Shown piece after piece: positions 1 through 8,856 of a stretch of DNA of 64,000 nt. Source of the stretch: Microbispora hainanensis (GTDB taxonomy: Bacteria; Actinomycetota; Actinomycetes; Streptosporangiales; Streptosporangiaceae); NCBI RefSeq assembly GCF_036186745.1, contig NZ_CP108086.1:5580001-5644000 (forward strand). Direction: 5' to 3'. Below the pieces are notes generated by a model, which was not told where the DNA came from, did no database searches, and saw nothing but the letters and a program-made list of their open reading frames with translations. The translations under genes and the position numbers were made by a program. Every line of letters starts with the position of its first letter. The first letter of the stretch is position 1.

Positions 1-2
1 GC

Positions 3-3000
3 TACTCGCAGGCGCCGGAGCTGACCGTGACCTACTCGCTGCCGTCGTCGTCTCCCACGCTCGGCAACCTGTCGATCACCCCCGTTACCGGGGGTGCGGT
101 GTCGTCGTTGACGCCGACCCTGCACGCCACCGTCTCCGACACTGCCAGCGGGAGCCTGCGGGCCGACTACGAGGTCGAGCACGACCCCGCCTACACCGCA
201 GAAGGCACTGGTCAGATCTGGGCGGGCAGCTCCGCTGGCGTCACCTCCGGCAACGATGCCCCCGCGGTGGTCCCGGCCGGGAAACTGAGCGACGGCTGGC
301 ACATCCGCTGGCGGGCCCGCGCCACCAACACCGGCACCTCTACCTCCTCGGCCTGGTCGGCCTGGTCGGCTGCCACCATCAGGGCGGCGCAGGACCCGGT
401 GGTCGACAACGTCGCCTCCGGCACCCAGGCCACCCTCACCGTCCCCGCAGGAAAACTCGGCGACGGGTGGAAGGTCCGCTGGCGCGCCCGCGCGGTCGCC
501 GCCGGATCCAACACCTCCGCCTGGTCCGGCTGGCAGGCCCTGACAGTGAAGGTCCCAGCCGCCACCGTCTCCCAGCTGCAGATCACTCCCGCCCAGACGT
601 CCGGGCAGACCACCACTGTCACCTCGCTCACCCCGCAGCTGCTGGCCACCGTCACCGACACCTACGGGCAGCCGCTGCGGGCAGAGTTCGAACTCGAACA
701 CGACCCTGCCGACACCGCCCATGGCGCCGGCCAGATCTGGACCGCCGCGGTCGACAACGTCGCCTCCGGCATCCAGGCGTCGGTTAGCGTCCCTGGTGGG
801 AAACTGAACAACGCGTGGGGAATCCGCTGGCGTGTCCGCGCGCTCAACACCGCCACCCAGGTGACGTCCGCCTGGTCGGACTGGCAGTCGGCCACCGTCG
901 ACATTGGCAATGTCCCGTCTGAGCCGGCGGTGAGCGCGCTACAGGTCGCTCCCTTCCAGGTCGTCGACGGCACCACAGTGACCTCGTCGCTGACTCCGCA
1001 ACTGCTCGCTCAGGTCACCAATCCCGTCGGCGGCACGATGCGGGCGGAGTTTGAGCTCGAACACGACCCCGCCGACACCGAGCACGGCACCGGCCAGATC
1101 TGGACCACCGCGGTCGACGACGTCCCCGCCGGTACCCAGGCGACGGTCACCGTCCCCGCAGACACGCTGAGTGAGGGCTGGCTAGTGCGCTGGCGCGCCC
1201 GCGCCGTCGCCGGCGAGACCACCTCATCCTGGTCGGACTGGCAGACCGTCCGCGTTGACCAGCCCGACCCCGTGCTGGGCACCCTGCAGGTCACCCCGTC
1301 CGAGGCCGTGGACGGCAAGACAGTCAGCTCGTCGCTGACCCCGCAACTGCTCGCCCAGGTCACCGACCCCGCAGGCGGGAAGGTGCGGGCCGAGTTCGAG
1401 CTGGAGCACGACCCCGCCGCCCCCGAAGGCCAGGGCAACGGCCAGATCTGGACCACCGCGGTCGACGACGTGACCTCCGGCACGCAGGCGACCGTAACCG
1501 TCCCCGACGGCAAGCTGTCCGACGGGTGGCTGGTGCGCTGGCGCGCCCGCGCCGTCACCGCTGGCGGTACCTCCGCCTGGTCGGACTGGCAGCAGCTGAC
1601 CGTGACCGACGGCTCGCTCATCCCGGTCGTAGGCAACCCCCGCACCCGCCCTGCCAACAACGGCACGACGATCACGTTGACTCCCGCCCTGCTGGCCACC
1701 GTCAGCTCGGCGCAGGGCGGGCAGCTCGGCGCCGAATTCGAAGTCGAGCACGACCCCGCCGACACGCAGCATGGCACCGGCCAGATCTGGACCACTTCTG
1801 TCAACGGGGTGACCTCCGGCAACGACGCCACGGTCACCATCCCTGCCGGCACTCTCAGCAACGGGTGGAAGGTTCGCTGGCGCGCCCGCGCTGTCAAGAA
1901 CGGCATCGACTCGGACTGGACCGCCTGGCAATCGGTCACCGTCAGCGTGCCGAACCACTACGACACGACCTTCGAGTACGACCGCGACGGACAGACGGTC
2001 AAGCTGATCGACGCCAACGGCAATGTCAGCACTTTCACTTATGACCTACTCGGCCGCCGCACCGCATCCCACGACCCCGACGCGGGCGACTCCCAGCAGG
2101 CCTACGACGATGCTGACCACCTGCTGTGGTCGACCAACGGCAAGGGCCAGAAGGTCTCCTACTCCTACGATGACATCGGCAGGAAGACCGCCGTGTGGTC
2201 CGGGGAGCCCAACAGCGGCACCAAGCTGGCCGAGTGGGTCTACGACACGGTCACCACTAATGGGAAGGGGGAACTCACTTCCGCGACCCGGTACCTCGGC
2301 GGCAACGCCTACGTGGACACCATCACCGGCTACGACGAGATGGGCCGGCCCACCGGCTCCACGCTGACCATCCCCTCGTCCGAAGGGCTAATGGCCGGCA
2401 CCTACACCTTCGCCACCACCTACACCACCACCGGGCAGGTAGCCACCTACACCATGCCCGCCGCCGGCGGCCTCCCCACCGAGACCCTCACCTCCACCTA
2501 CACCGACCTGGACCTCCCCTCCCGGATGACCAGTGGTCTGGGCGGAGGGTTCACCTACATCGACTCCACCACCTACTCCGGCACCGGACGCCTGACCGAC
2601 CGCGCCTATGGAGCAGGCGGGAAGATCAGGCGGCACCTGGACTGGGACCCGAACACCGGGCGAATCAAAAGCGTCACCACCACGACCAAGGCCGACACCA
2701 GCGGCCCCGTAACGGCGCAGGACGACCGCTACACCTACGACCTCTCCGACGAGATCACCAAGATCCTCGACGCCGCCGCAGCCAGCGGCGGCAGCACCGG
2801 CCAGTACGAATGCTTCACCTACGACGGCCTGCACCGCCTGTCCCAGGCCTGGACCACGACCGCGACCGACTGCGGCCAGGGCACGGCCTCGGCCGACAAC
2901 CAGGGCATCGACCCCTACGCCCAGTCCTACACCTACGACGGCGCCGGCAATATCACCAGCCTGACCTCCAACGGTCAGGCCGCCATCTACGACTATCCCC

Positions 3001-4880
3001 AACCGGGAACCGATGCGGTCCGTCCCAACGCGGTCACCGCCATCAGTCGTCCCACCGGCACCGACACCTACGCCTACGACAACGCGGGTCAGCTCACCTC
3101 CCGCACCGTCGGCGGCAAGGCCGGCACCTTCACCTGGAACGAACTCGGCCAGCTGGACAAGGCCACTATCGACGGCCAGGACACCACCATGGTGTACGAC
3201 GCCGACGGCGAACGCCTCATCCGCCGGGCCCCCGGTGGCAAGGCCACCCTGTACCTCGGCTCCATGGAAATCGAGGTCAACGGCGACAGCATCACCGGCA
3301 AGCGCTACTACACGGCCTCCGACGGCGCCACCATCGCCATGCGCACCGGCGGTGACGGCGTCACCTGGCTGATGTCCGGCCTGCACGGCTCCACCCAGCT
3401 CGCCGTCGACGACACCACCGGCAAAGTCTCCCGCGAACGCTACCTGCCCTATGGTCAGCGCCGCGGTGCCGACGACCTCCCCTTCACTGACCGAGGCTTC
3501 CTCGGCAAAACAGAAGACGACTCCACCGGCCTGGACTACCTGTCCGCCCGCTACTACGACCCTGCCATCGCCAAGTTCCTAAACACCGACCCCCTCCTCG
3601 ACCTCCGCAAACCCCAATGGGCAAACCCCTACGGCTATGCCGGAAACAACCCTATTGGCACGTCCGATCCAACCGGACTTTCCCCGGAGCCTGAAAATTG
3701 CAAGGCCAACCCAAGTCAGCTCTGCCTCGAATGGATGACCACCCACAAGTTGGTTAATGGCCACTGGGTGGAAACCGGCTTTGGCTCTATCGATCTGAAA
3801 TTGCCGGCAGGTGTAGATAAAGATAAATTTACAAAAGAGTGGGTAAAGAGGTATCACGATCAGGTCCTTGGTTCTCCAGGCATTCACTACCCCGGCATTC
3901 AGCAATCAGAAGAGTATGCACTCGCCCTAAGCATTTGCTGGGATATAGGATGTCCGAAATCGTTCATCGGTTACCTCCTGAATGGCTTTCATGCTAATAA
4001 CAGCGCCATAGGAATGTATGACGGCGATGACCGTACTATCGGCAGCAACTACCGTTATGGACGTAACTCGGGTCGTTTCGGCAAGGGCAAGCTAGGCTGC
4101 AATAGCTTCGTCCCCGGCACCGAAATCCTCATGGCCGACGGCAGTCACAAGCCCATCGAAGAGGTAGGAATCGGTGACGAAGTCCTGGCCGCCGACCCAG
4201 TTATCGGGGAAGTGCTGGCTGAGCCGGTCCTCAATGTCATCGAGGGTAGGGGCGACAAGGATCTCATTAAAATTACCGTCGATATCGACGGTCCGAGCGG
4301 CGATAAGACGGGTGTCATTCTCGCCACCGACCAGCACCCGTTCTGGTCCGAGGACCAAGGGCACTGGGTCAACGCTAAGCACCTCGACCCTGGAACATGG
4401 CTTCGTACAGCTGCCGGCACTCACGTCCAGATCACTGCAGTCAAGAGCTGGACTGCCCACGATCAGGAGGTGCACAACCTCACGATCGCGGCTGTTCATA
4501 CGTACTTCGTAGTAGTCGACAACACGCCGATCTTGGTGCACAATGCACCTTGCCGGCCGGGAACAAAGTTCAATGTACCAGCCCAGCCTGGTGTCTATGT
4601 CATTCACTTCAAGGACGGCAGCAAATATGTAGGAAGCGCTACCAAGAGCATGCGAGATAGGACCAACAAGTCTATGAGTTCAAGGCATGCAGTCAGGAAA
4701 GCGGGCTATACAATGGACGATATAGTCAACGTAACCTACTTCAACGTGCCTCCCGGAACGAGTAAGACTGCCCTTCGCCGCATGGAGCAGACTGTGATGG
4801 AAGGCATGAAGCTGCAAGGATTTCGCCTTGTAAATCTTAGAGACCCCGAAATAGCCGTCCCTATGGGCGGTTACTACTAA
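3..4880 (+). CDS. RHS/YD-repeat polymorphic toxin with HINT and GIY-YIG nuclease tip (5' partial)
   Basis: The reading frame is open to the left edge, so the true start lies outside; the GTG at 27 is only the first in-window start codon. The N-terminal 640 residues are tandem units sharing EHDPA, GQIW and GWxVRWRARA motifs. YD repeats follow (for example YDRDGQTVKLIDANGN). The RHS core signature YLSARYYDPAIAKFLNTDP is near residue 1170. A HINT autoprocessing domain starts at about Cys1358 and ends in ILVHNA. The last 110 residues carry GVYVIHFKDGSKYVG, later Arg residues and a Glu in RRMEQ, matching the GIY-YIG nuclease pattern. By family knowledge, RHS proteins encapsulate and deliver C-terminal toxins, and HINT cleavage may release the tip. 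The last 1.2 kb is visibly less GC-rich, typical of exchangeable toxin modules. Export and target cell are inferred. Confidence 0.9.
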   Translation, partial: YSQAPELTVTYSLPSSSPTLGNLSITPVTGGAVSSLTPTLHATVSDTASGSLRADYEVEHDPAYTAEGTGQIWAGSSAGVTSGNDAPAVVPAGKLSDGWHIRWRARATNTGTSTSSAWSAWSAATIRAAQDPVVDNVASGTQATLTVPAGKLGDGWKVRWRARAVAAGSNTSAWSGWQALTVKVPAATVSQLQITPAQTSGQTTTVTSLTPQLLATVTDTYGQPLRAEFELEHDPADTAHGAGQIWTAAVDNVASGIQASVSVPGGKLNNAWGIRWRVRALNTATQVTSAWSDWQSATVDIGNVPSEPAVSALQVAPFQVVDGTTVTSSLTPQLLAQVTNPVGGTMRAEFELEHDPADTEHGTGQIWTTAVDDVPAGTQATVTVPADTLSEGWLVRWRARAVAGETTSSWSDWQTVRVDQPDPVLGTLQVTPSEAVDGKTVSSSLTPQLLAQVTDPAGGKVRAEFELEHDPAAPEGQGNGQIWTTAVDDVTSGTQATVTVPDGKLSDGWLVRWRARAVTAGGTSAWSDWQQLTVTDGSLIPVVGNPRTRPANNGTTITLTPALLATVSSAQGGQLGAEFEVEHDPADTQHGTGQIWTTSVNGVTSGNDATVTIPAGTLSNGWKVRWRARAVKNGIDSDWTAWQSVTVSVPNHYDTTFEYDRDGQTVKLIDANGNVSTFTYDLLGRRTASHDPDAGDSQQAYDDADHLLWSTNGKGQKVSYSYDDIGRKTAVWSGEPNSGTKLAEWVYDTVTTNGKGELTSATRYLGGNAYVDTITGYDEMGRPTGSTLTIPSSEGLMAGTYTFATTYTTTGQVATYTMPAAGGLPTETLTSTYTDLDLPSRMTSGLGGGFTYIDSTTYSGTGRLTDRAYGAGGKIRRHLDWDPNTGRIKSVTTTTKADTSGPVTAQDDRYTYDLSDEITKILDAAAASGGSTGQYECFTYDGLHRLSQAWTTTATDCGQGTASADNQGIDPYAQSYTYDGAGNITSLTSNGQAAIYDYPQPGTDAVRPNAVTAISRPTGTDTYAYDNAGQLTSRTVGGKAGTFTWNELGQLDKATIDGQDTTMVYDADGERLIRRAPGGKATLYLGSMEIEVNGDSITGKRYYTASDGATIAMRTGGDGVTWLMSGLHGSTQLAVDDTTGKVSRERYLPYGQRRGADDLPFTDRGFLGKTEDDSTGLDYLSARYYDPAIAKFLNTDPLLDLRKPQWANPYGYAGNNPIGTSDPTGLSPEPENCKANPSQLCLEWMTTHKLVNGHWVETGFGSIDLKLPAGVDKDKFTKEWVKRYHDQVLGSPGIHYPGIQQSEEYALALSICWDIGCPKSFIGYLLNGFHANNSAIGMYDGDDRTIGSNYRYGRNSGRFGKGKLGCNSFVPGTEILMADGSHKPIEEVGIGDEVLAADPVIGEVLAEPVLNVIEGRGDKDLIKITVDIDGPSGDKTGVILATDQHPFWSEDQGHWVNAKHLDPGTWLRTAAGTHVQITAVKSWTAHDQEVHNLTIAAVHTYFVVVDNTPILVHNAPCRPGTKFNVPAQPGVYVIHFKDGSKYVGSATKSMRDRTNKSMSSRHAVRKAGYTMDDIVNVTYFNVPPGTSKTALRRMEQTVMEGMKLQGFRLVNLRDPEIAVPMGGYY
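27..1960 (+). repeat. Tandem ~350-bp repeats coding extracellular stalk units
   Basis: Five units contain a CAGATCTGG-bearing GQIW segment near 211, 730, 1093, 1441 and 1780, each followed about 100 bp later by a VRWRARA segment. One shorter unit (about 393-560) lacks the first half. Units are similar but not identical at DNA level. They probably form a beta-rich stalk before the RHS shell. Confidence 0.8.
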
Positions 4881-4904
4881 TGACTTGGATGCCGAGGTGA
4901 ATGA

Positions 4905-5333
4905 ATGGGGACCTGGGGTTCGGGGCCGTTCGACAGCGACACTGCCGAGGACTTCCTAGAGGAACTAGAGGATCAGTCCGCGATGGAGCGGCTGACCACT
5001 CTGCAACGCATCTTCGGTACTGCCGTGGAGGCACCCGGTAGTTCGACCATCGAGGTGCTACCTGAGGAGGTGACAGCCGCTGCCGCCGTCGTCGCAGCCA
5101 ATATGCCAACAGGGAGGAATCTATCTTGGAATGAGAATGAGGATTATGCCATCACGGAATGGCTGGACAAGCCAATCCCGCCTGATCTTGCCATCGCAGC
5201 TGCGCAAGCAATGGAAGTAACGTTTCCCCCAGATGGTTGGTACTGGCGAAGCTGGAAGAAAGACGAGGATAGAACGGCGGCACAGACTATTATGGAAACA
5301 CTGCTATCCGTGCTGCGTGCCCATACTGGGTAG
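4905..5333 (+). CDS. DUF4259-family protein, probable immunity protein to the upstream toxin
   Basis: A 142-residue acidic protein starting MGTWGSGPFDSDTAEDFLEE, the characteristic DUF4259 opening (MGTWGxGxFDxDxAxDF). The ATG at 4905 has GAGGTGA just upstream and lies 24 bp after the toxin stop, so the two genes are almost certainly co-transcribed. DUF4259 proteins are small cytosolic proteins without an assigned enzymatic role. Placement directly after the toxin tip is the standard position of a cognate immunity gene in RHS loci, and the acidic composition would suit binding a basic nuclease. Immunity function is inferred from position only. Confidence 0.75.
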   Translation: MGTWGSGPFDSDTAEDFLEELEDQSAMERLTTLQRIFGTAVEAPGSSTIEVLPEEVTAAAAVVAANMPTGRNLSWNENEDYAITEWLDKPIPPDLAIAAAQAMEVTFPPDGWYWRSWKKDEDRTAAQTIMETLLSVLRAHTG

Positions 5334-5529
5334 CGAACGCACAGGTCAACTGTTCTCGACTGTCGAGCCGGGAGTCAAAGGGTTGCCTTCGGGCAAGTTC
5401 TGTGATTGGGTTTTAAACCCATCGCAGGCAGTGTGCGGGTGGCCGCCCAGTACGGCGGTGTGACTGGCGTCCCGCCCTTTCTCGCGTCGAATCATCTAAA
5501 TCTGTGCTCGCGAACCGACGCCTGAGGAT
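5334..5529. other. Intergenic, short inverted repeat
   Basis: No convincing coding sequence. A 15-bp inverted repeat (TGGGTTT, one T, AAACCCA) at 5407-5421 lies 74 bp past the immunity gene and may be a weak transcription end. It has no strong GC stem or T-tract, so this is uncertain. Confidence 0.35.
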
Positions 5530-5735
5530 CGTCTATCCATAAGGTCGAGCTGGCCTTTCAGGGTGTCATTGTCCAACTCGATGAGCTGCGGATCGGTTTG
5601 AGGTGCTGCTCGCTTGAGGTGCTGCTCGCCGGGGCGGGGTGTGCAGTTGCGGTAGGACGCGCGGCAGCCGCACCTCTCGTTCGGCTAGGTAGGCGTCCAG
5701 CTCGCCGGAGACGTACCCCCTTGTCCGGGACGATC
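5530..5735 (-). pseudogene. IS982-type transposase remnant
   Basis: The minus strand reads DKGYVSGELDAYLAEREVRL and, in a shifted frame, QLIELDNDTLKGQLDLM. Both resemble the end of IS982-family transposases (RQLIESVNDTLKGQLDLE). The fragment contains frameshifts and a short duplicated stretch (AGCAGCACCTCAA occurs twice) and lacks the rest of the element. It is a dead relic. The 230 bp from 5736 to the integrase gene hold nothing recognisable. Confidence 0.6.
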
Positions 5736-5968
5736 AGTGCGATCAGGTGCCGGTGTCACCTCGCCTACTTCATGGAAGCACACTTCCCGGAACTACTCAG
5801 CGGCGGGCATAAGCCAACCCGCCACATTGGGTTGTTACGCATGACGCCCGTCACATGTACGGAGCTGGACAGATCAGCGATGTCTCGAGCCAACTGGTCA
5901 TGCCGAGGGACATGGACAGCCCGGACCAAGTCGCGGTGCCTTGTCCCCCTGCACAGTCGCCGCCCCGG

Positions 5969-7042
5969 TCACAGGCCCACGCGCAGCATCGGGTTGTTCT
6001 TCCACTTGTCGCGATGGCGGATGTACTGCATCACCACCGGGGACTTCTCCGACCACCGGCCGTGCTGGCAGATTCCCGACATCGTTGCGCCGGCGTCGGC
6101 CGCGTCCGTGGCCCCGCCGGCGCGCAGGCCATGCGCGGAGTAGCGGTCGGCGTGCGGTAGCTCGGCAGCTCGGGCGGCTTCCTTCACTACCAGGTTGATC
6201 GCCTCAGGGGTCATGCGGATACCGTCGCCGCGGCCGGCCCGCCGTACGGGCATGCCGTCGTCGCCGATCGCGCCCGCGATCCGGCCGTTCTTGTCGATCG
6301 CGCGGAACACCGGTCCGCTGGTGATGCCGTGTTCTGCGAGGACTTCCAGCCATGCCGACTCGACCCGCACCGGGCAGGTCCCCGGATGAGAGCCGTACGG
6401 CAGCGGCACGCTGACGCCGCGAGCGTCGCGGTCGGTCTTCGACATCGCGATGAAGATCTCCAGCCCTTCCCGCAGGAAGGTCAGGTCCCCGATGTTCAGA
6501 TTGTGCAGCTCGATCCGGCGGGTCATCGCCGCGTACCCGACGGTCAGGATGGCCCGGTTGCGCTGTCCTGCGGGCGTGTCTTCCGGCTGGGCCTCGATCA
6601 TCGCCCGCAGGATCTCGATGGTGATGGGCAGCGAGCGCCGCGGACGGAAGCCGGCCTTGGCCCGCAGCTTGCGGTAGGCGCGCAGGGCCTCCCGGATCGG
6701 CCGGGTGTTCGGCCGCTCGGCGCCCGTGTCGGTGTGAATGGACAAGATCGCCGAGACTGCCCGGTCGACCGTGGCCGGGGCCCGGCCCAGGGTGGTCAGG
6801 TAGGCGATGTAATTGAGGACCGTCGCCGTGGTGGCCGGCAGCGGGGATGCGCCGTTGGCGGCGCACCAGTCGGAGAACCTCGCCCAGTCCCCGGTGTAGG
6901 CCCGATGGGTGTTGTCCGAGCGGGCCTGCTGGAGCAGTTCGGCGGCCTCGTCGCTCAGGACCTCCTCCACGGCGGCGAGGTCCAGGGGTCGCGGGACGAT
7001 ACGTCCCTCGATAGCCGGTTCTCGCTCCACTTCGCCATGCAT
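5969..7042 (-). CDS. Tyrosine recombinase / integrase
   Basis: A 357-residue site-specific recombinase. The N-terminal SAM-like core-binding domain (NTHRAYTGDWARFSDWC) is followed by the catalytic domain. The active-site set is visible: Arg in MTRRIELHNL, Lys in SKTDRDARG, HGLRAGG (H-x-x-R), the Trp in HGRWS and the nucleophile Tyr in VMQYIRH. It catalyses integration, excision or inversion between short inverted-repeat core sites. No transfer genes or excisionase are adjacent. A dif-like inverted repeat lies 33 bp upstream of the start codon and may be its site. Whether this enzyme made the tRNA-Pro scar at 14.9 kb is unknown. Confidence 0.88.
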   Translation of the reverse strand: MHGEVEREPAIEGRIVPRPLDLAAVEEVLSDEAAELLQQARSDNTHRAYTGDWARFSDWCAANGASPLPATTATVLNYIAYLTTLGRAPATVDRAVSAILSIHTDTGAERPNTRPIREALRAYRKLRAKAGFRPRRSLPITIEILRAMIEAQPEDTPAGQRNRAILTVGYAAMTRRIELHNLNIGDLTFLREGLEIFIAMSKTDRDARGVSVPLPYGSHPGTCPVRVESAWLEVLAEHGITSGPVFRAIDKNGRIAGAIGDDGMPVRRAGRGDGIRMTPEAINLVVKEAARAAELPHADRYSAHGLRAGGATDAADAGATMSGICQHGRWSEKSPVVMQYIRHRDKWKNNPMLRVGL

Positions 7043-7071
7043 GTCCGAATTACCTCAAGATCCTCGAAGCT

Positions 7072-7101
7072 GATTTCCGATAACATACATTATCGGAATT
7101 C
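7072..7101. other. dif-like inverted repeat, candidate recombination core
   Basis: TTCCGATAA (7075-7083), spacer CATACA, TTATCGGAA (7090-7098): a perfect 9-bp inverted repeat with a 6-bp spacer, nearly 12 bp if one mismatch is allowed. The geometry and the GATAA...TTATC core resemble Xer dif sites of actinobacteria. It sits in an AT-rich patch between the integrase start and unrelated DNA. It could instead be an operator for the integrase. Confidence 0.55.
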
Positions 7102-7312
7102 AACATCCATCGAATCAAGGGGTAGGGGACTATCGGCGTCTCGAGCTGTGCCGGAGGTCGAACAGCACCGGCAATTCGAAGGGGGACGACATGTCCGGGT
7201 TGCTGGCAGGAACTGAGCGACGAGGAACGCTGGCACTTCGCGGGATCATCCTCACGGCCGCTCCGGTAACCCTTGCAAACCTTGAACCGCGCCGAGTTTC
7301 GTGGAGGCCGGG

Positions 7313-8253
7313 TTAGCTGGCTGGGGTGAGGATAGCCGTGGCGGTTTGTGTTCGGTAGTGGGTCTCGAATTCGGCTGGTGGGAGGTCGTTGCAGGCGCTG
7401 TGGAGGCGCCGGTTGTTGTACCAGTCGACCCATTCCATGGTGGCGATCTCGACGTCGTCCAGGCCGTTCCACGGGCCGCGCCGGTGGATCAGCTCGGTTT
7501 TGTACAGCCCGATGGTGCTTTCGGCCAGGGCGTTGTCATAGCTGTCCCCACGGGAGCCGACCGAGCAGACCGCCCCGGCACCCGACAGGCGCTCGGTGTA
7601 GCGAATCGACAGATACTGGCAGCCGCGGTCGGAGTGGTGCACCAGCCCTTCCAGCCGCCGTCCGTCTCCGCGACGCCAGATGGCCATCTCCAGCGCGTCC
7701 AGCGCCAGGTCGGTGCGCAGATGATCGGCCAGACGCCAGCCGACGATCATCCGCGAGAACGCGTCGATCACCAGCGCCGCGTACACGAACCCCGACGCGG
7801 TGGGGATGTAGGTCAGGTCGGCGACCCACAGCCGGTTCGGGGCGGGGGCGGTGAAGTCGCGTTTGACCAGGTCTTCGGTCCGCTCGGTGAGGGCTTCGGA
7901 GATCGTTGTCGTGGGCCGCTTGTGATCCCCGCGCACCGCCCCGGCAAGCCCCAGGCGCTTCATCAGCCGGGCCACGGTGCACCGCGCCACGCGGGTGCCG
8001 CGCCGGTTGAGCTCTTTCCACATCTTGCGCACGCCATACACCTCGAAGTTCTCGTTCCACACCGTGGTGATCTCGGCCATGAGCTGGGCGTCCCGCACCG
8101 CCCTCGCGGAGGGCGGGCGGGACTTGGCCGCGTAGTACGTCGACGTCGCCACCTGCAACACTTGGCAGATCGGCTCGACGCCGAAAGCGCCGCGGTGAGC
8201 GTCGATGAAGGCAACTACCTGGGCGGCCGTGGGTCGAGTTCGGCCGCGAAAAA
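7313..8253 (-). CDS. IS3-family OrfB, DDE integrase domain
   Basis: Carries the rve integrase core with DLTYIPT, HHSDRGCQY and ESTIGLYKTELI supplying the D, D and E residues, and ends SACNDLPPAEFETHYRTQT as in many actinobacterial IS3 elements. It lacks its own obvious start; in this family it is made as an OrfAB fusion by programmed frameshifting. The slippery run holds only five T residues (8249-8253, minus strand), which puts OrfB in the +1 rather than the usual -1 frame. This copy may therefore make little transposase. Confidence 0.82.
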
Positions 8254-8534
8254 GCGGCCGCGGCCTTGAGGATCTCGTTGGCGCGGCGCAGCTCGCGCAC
8301 CTCACGCTCCAGCTCGGCGATCCGCTGCGCATCAGCGGTCGAGGTGCCGGGACGCTGTCCCTCGTCGATCTCGGCCTGGCGCACCCACCCGCGCAGCGCC
8401 TCGCGGTGAACACCGAGCTGATCGGCCACCCGGGCGATCGCGCCGGGGGCACCGCCGGTCTGCCGGCGAACCTCAAACACCATCCGGACCGCGCGCTCTC
8501 GAAGCTCTTGGGGATACTTCCTCGGGGCTGGCAT
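8244..8534 (-). CDS. IS3-family OrfA, helix-turn-helix subunit
   Basis: Starts MPAPRKYPQELRERAVRMVF at ATG 8534 and contains the HTH (IARVADQLGVHREALRGWV) plus a leucine-zipper-like segment (RIAELEREVRELRRANEILK). This is the usual DNA-binding, multimerising half of IS3 transposases. The frame normally stops soon after the AAAFF region, but here the phase differs and the frame runs on to about 7536 without homology. The end given is the slippage region, not a stop codon. Confidence 0.8.
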
Positions 8535-8592
8535 CGTGACGTGATTCTCCCTTCCGCCAGCAGATGATGCTGGCTTCAGGGCCTCCACGAAA

Positions 8593-8848
8593 GTCGGAGT
8601 GGTTCAGATGGCTTCGAACACGTGCGGGTGGTGGGGTGGCTGGTGTGGGAGCCATCCCGCCCGCCATCGACCCCAGGCAAGCCCAGCAGCCCGCCTCCTC
8701 CGGCGCAAGCCCGGCTGTGACTGTTGGCATCCAATGACCGTGGAAGATGCCCAGGCGGAGGGACACGTCAAGCCGGGCTTGCACCTCCGTCGCCAGCCCG
8801 CTGCCGCTCCGCGGTGGGGTCGACGGCAGACGGGATGGGCGAAGCGCC
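8593..8848. other. Spacer between two insertion sequences
   Basis: No coding sequence recognised. The stretch contains inverted copies of a CAAGCCCGGCT-like sequence around 8706 and 8769 but nothing assignable. It is likely scrambled remnant DNA. Confidence 0.4.
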
Positions 8849-8856
8849 GGCCCCTG

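Larger units (their letters stand above)
7297..8592 (-). mobile_element. IS3-family insertion sequence
   Basis: A 1,296-bp element bounded by perfect 13-bp inverted repeats: TTTCGTGGAGGCC at 7297-7309 and its complement at 8580-8592. It contains overlapping orfA and orfB on the minus strand. No clear 3-4 bp target duplication is seen, so the outer edge may be off by a base or the ends have changed. Confidence 0.88.

Noticed and set aside
27-1960. CRISPR-like array suggested by repeated DNA
   Set aside because: The repeats are ~350 bp, in frame and encode protein units; no short spaced repeats or cas genes occur anywhere in the window.
5598-6198. Plus-strand ORFs of 85-181 codons near the integrase 3' end
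   Set aside because: Low-complexity Arg/Pro-rich translations overlapping the IS982 relic and integrase on the other strand; no ribosome site.
7312-8592. 3-4 bp target duplication for the IS3 element
   Set aside because: Flanking bases GAG and GTC do not match; no duplication can be claimed.
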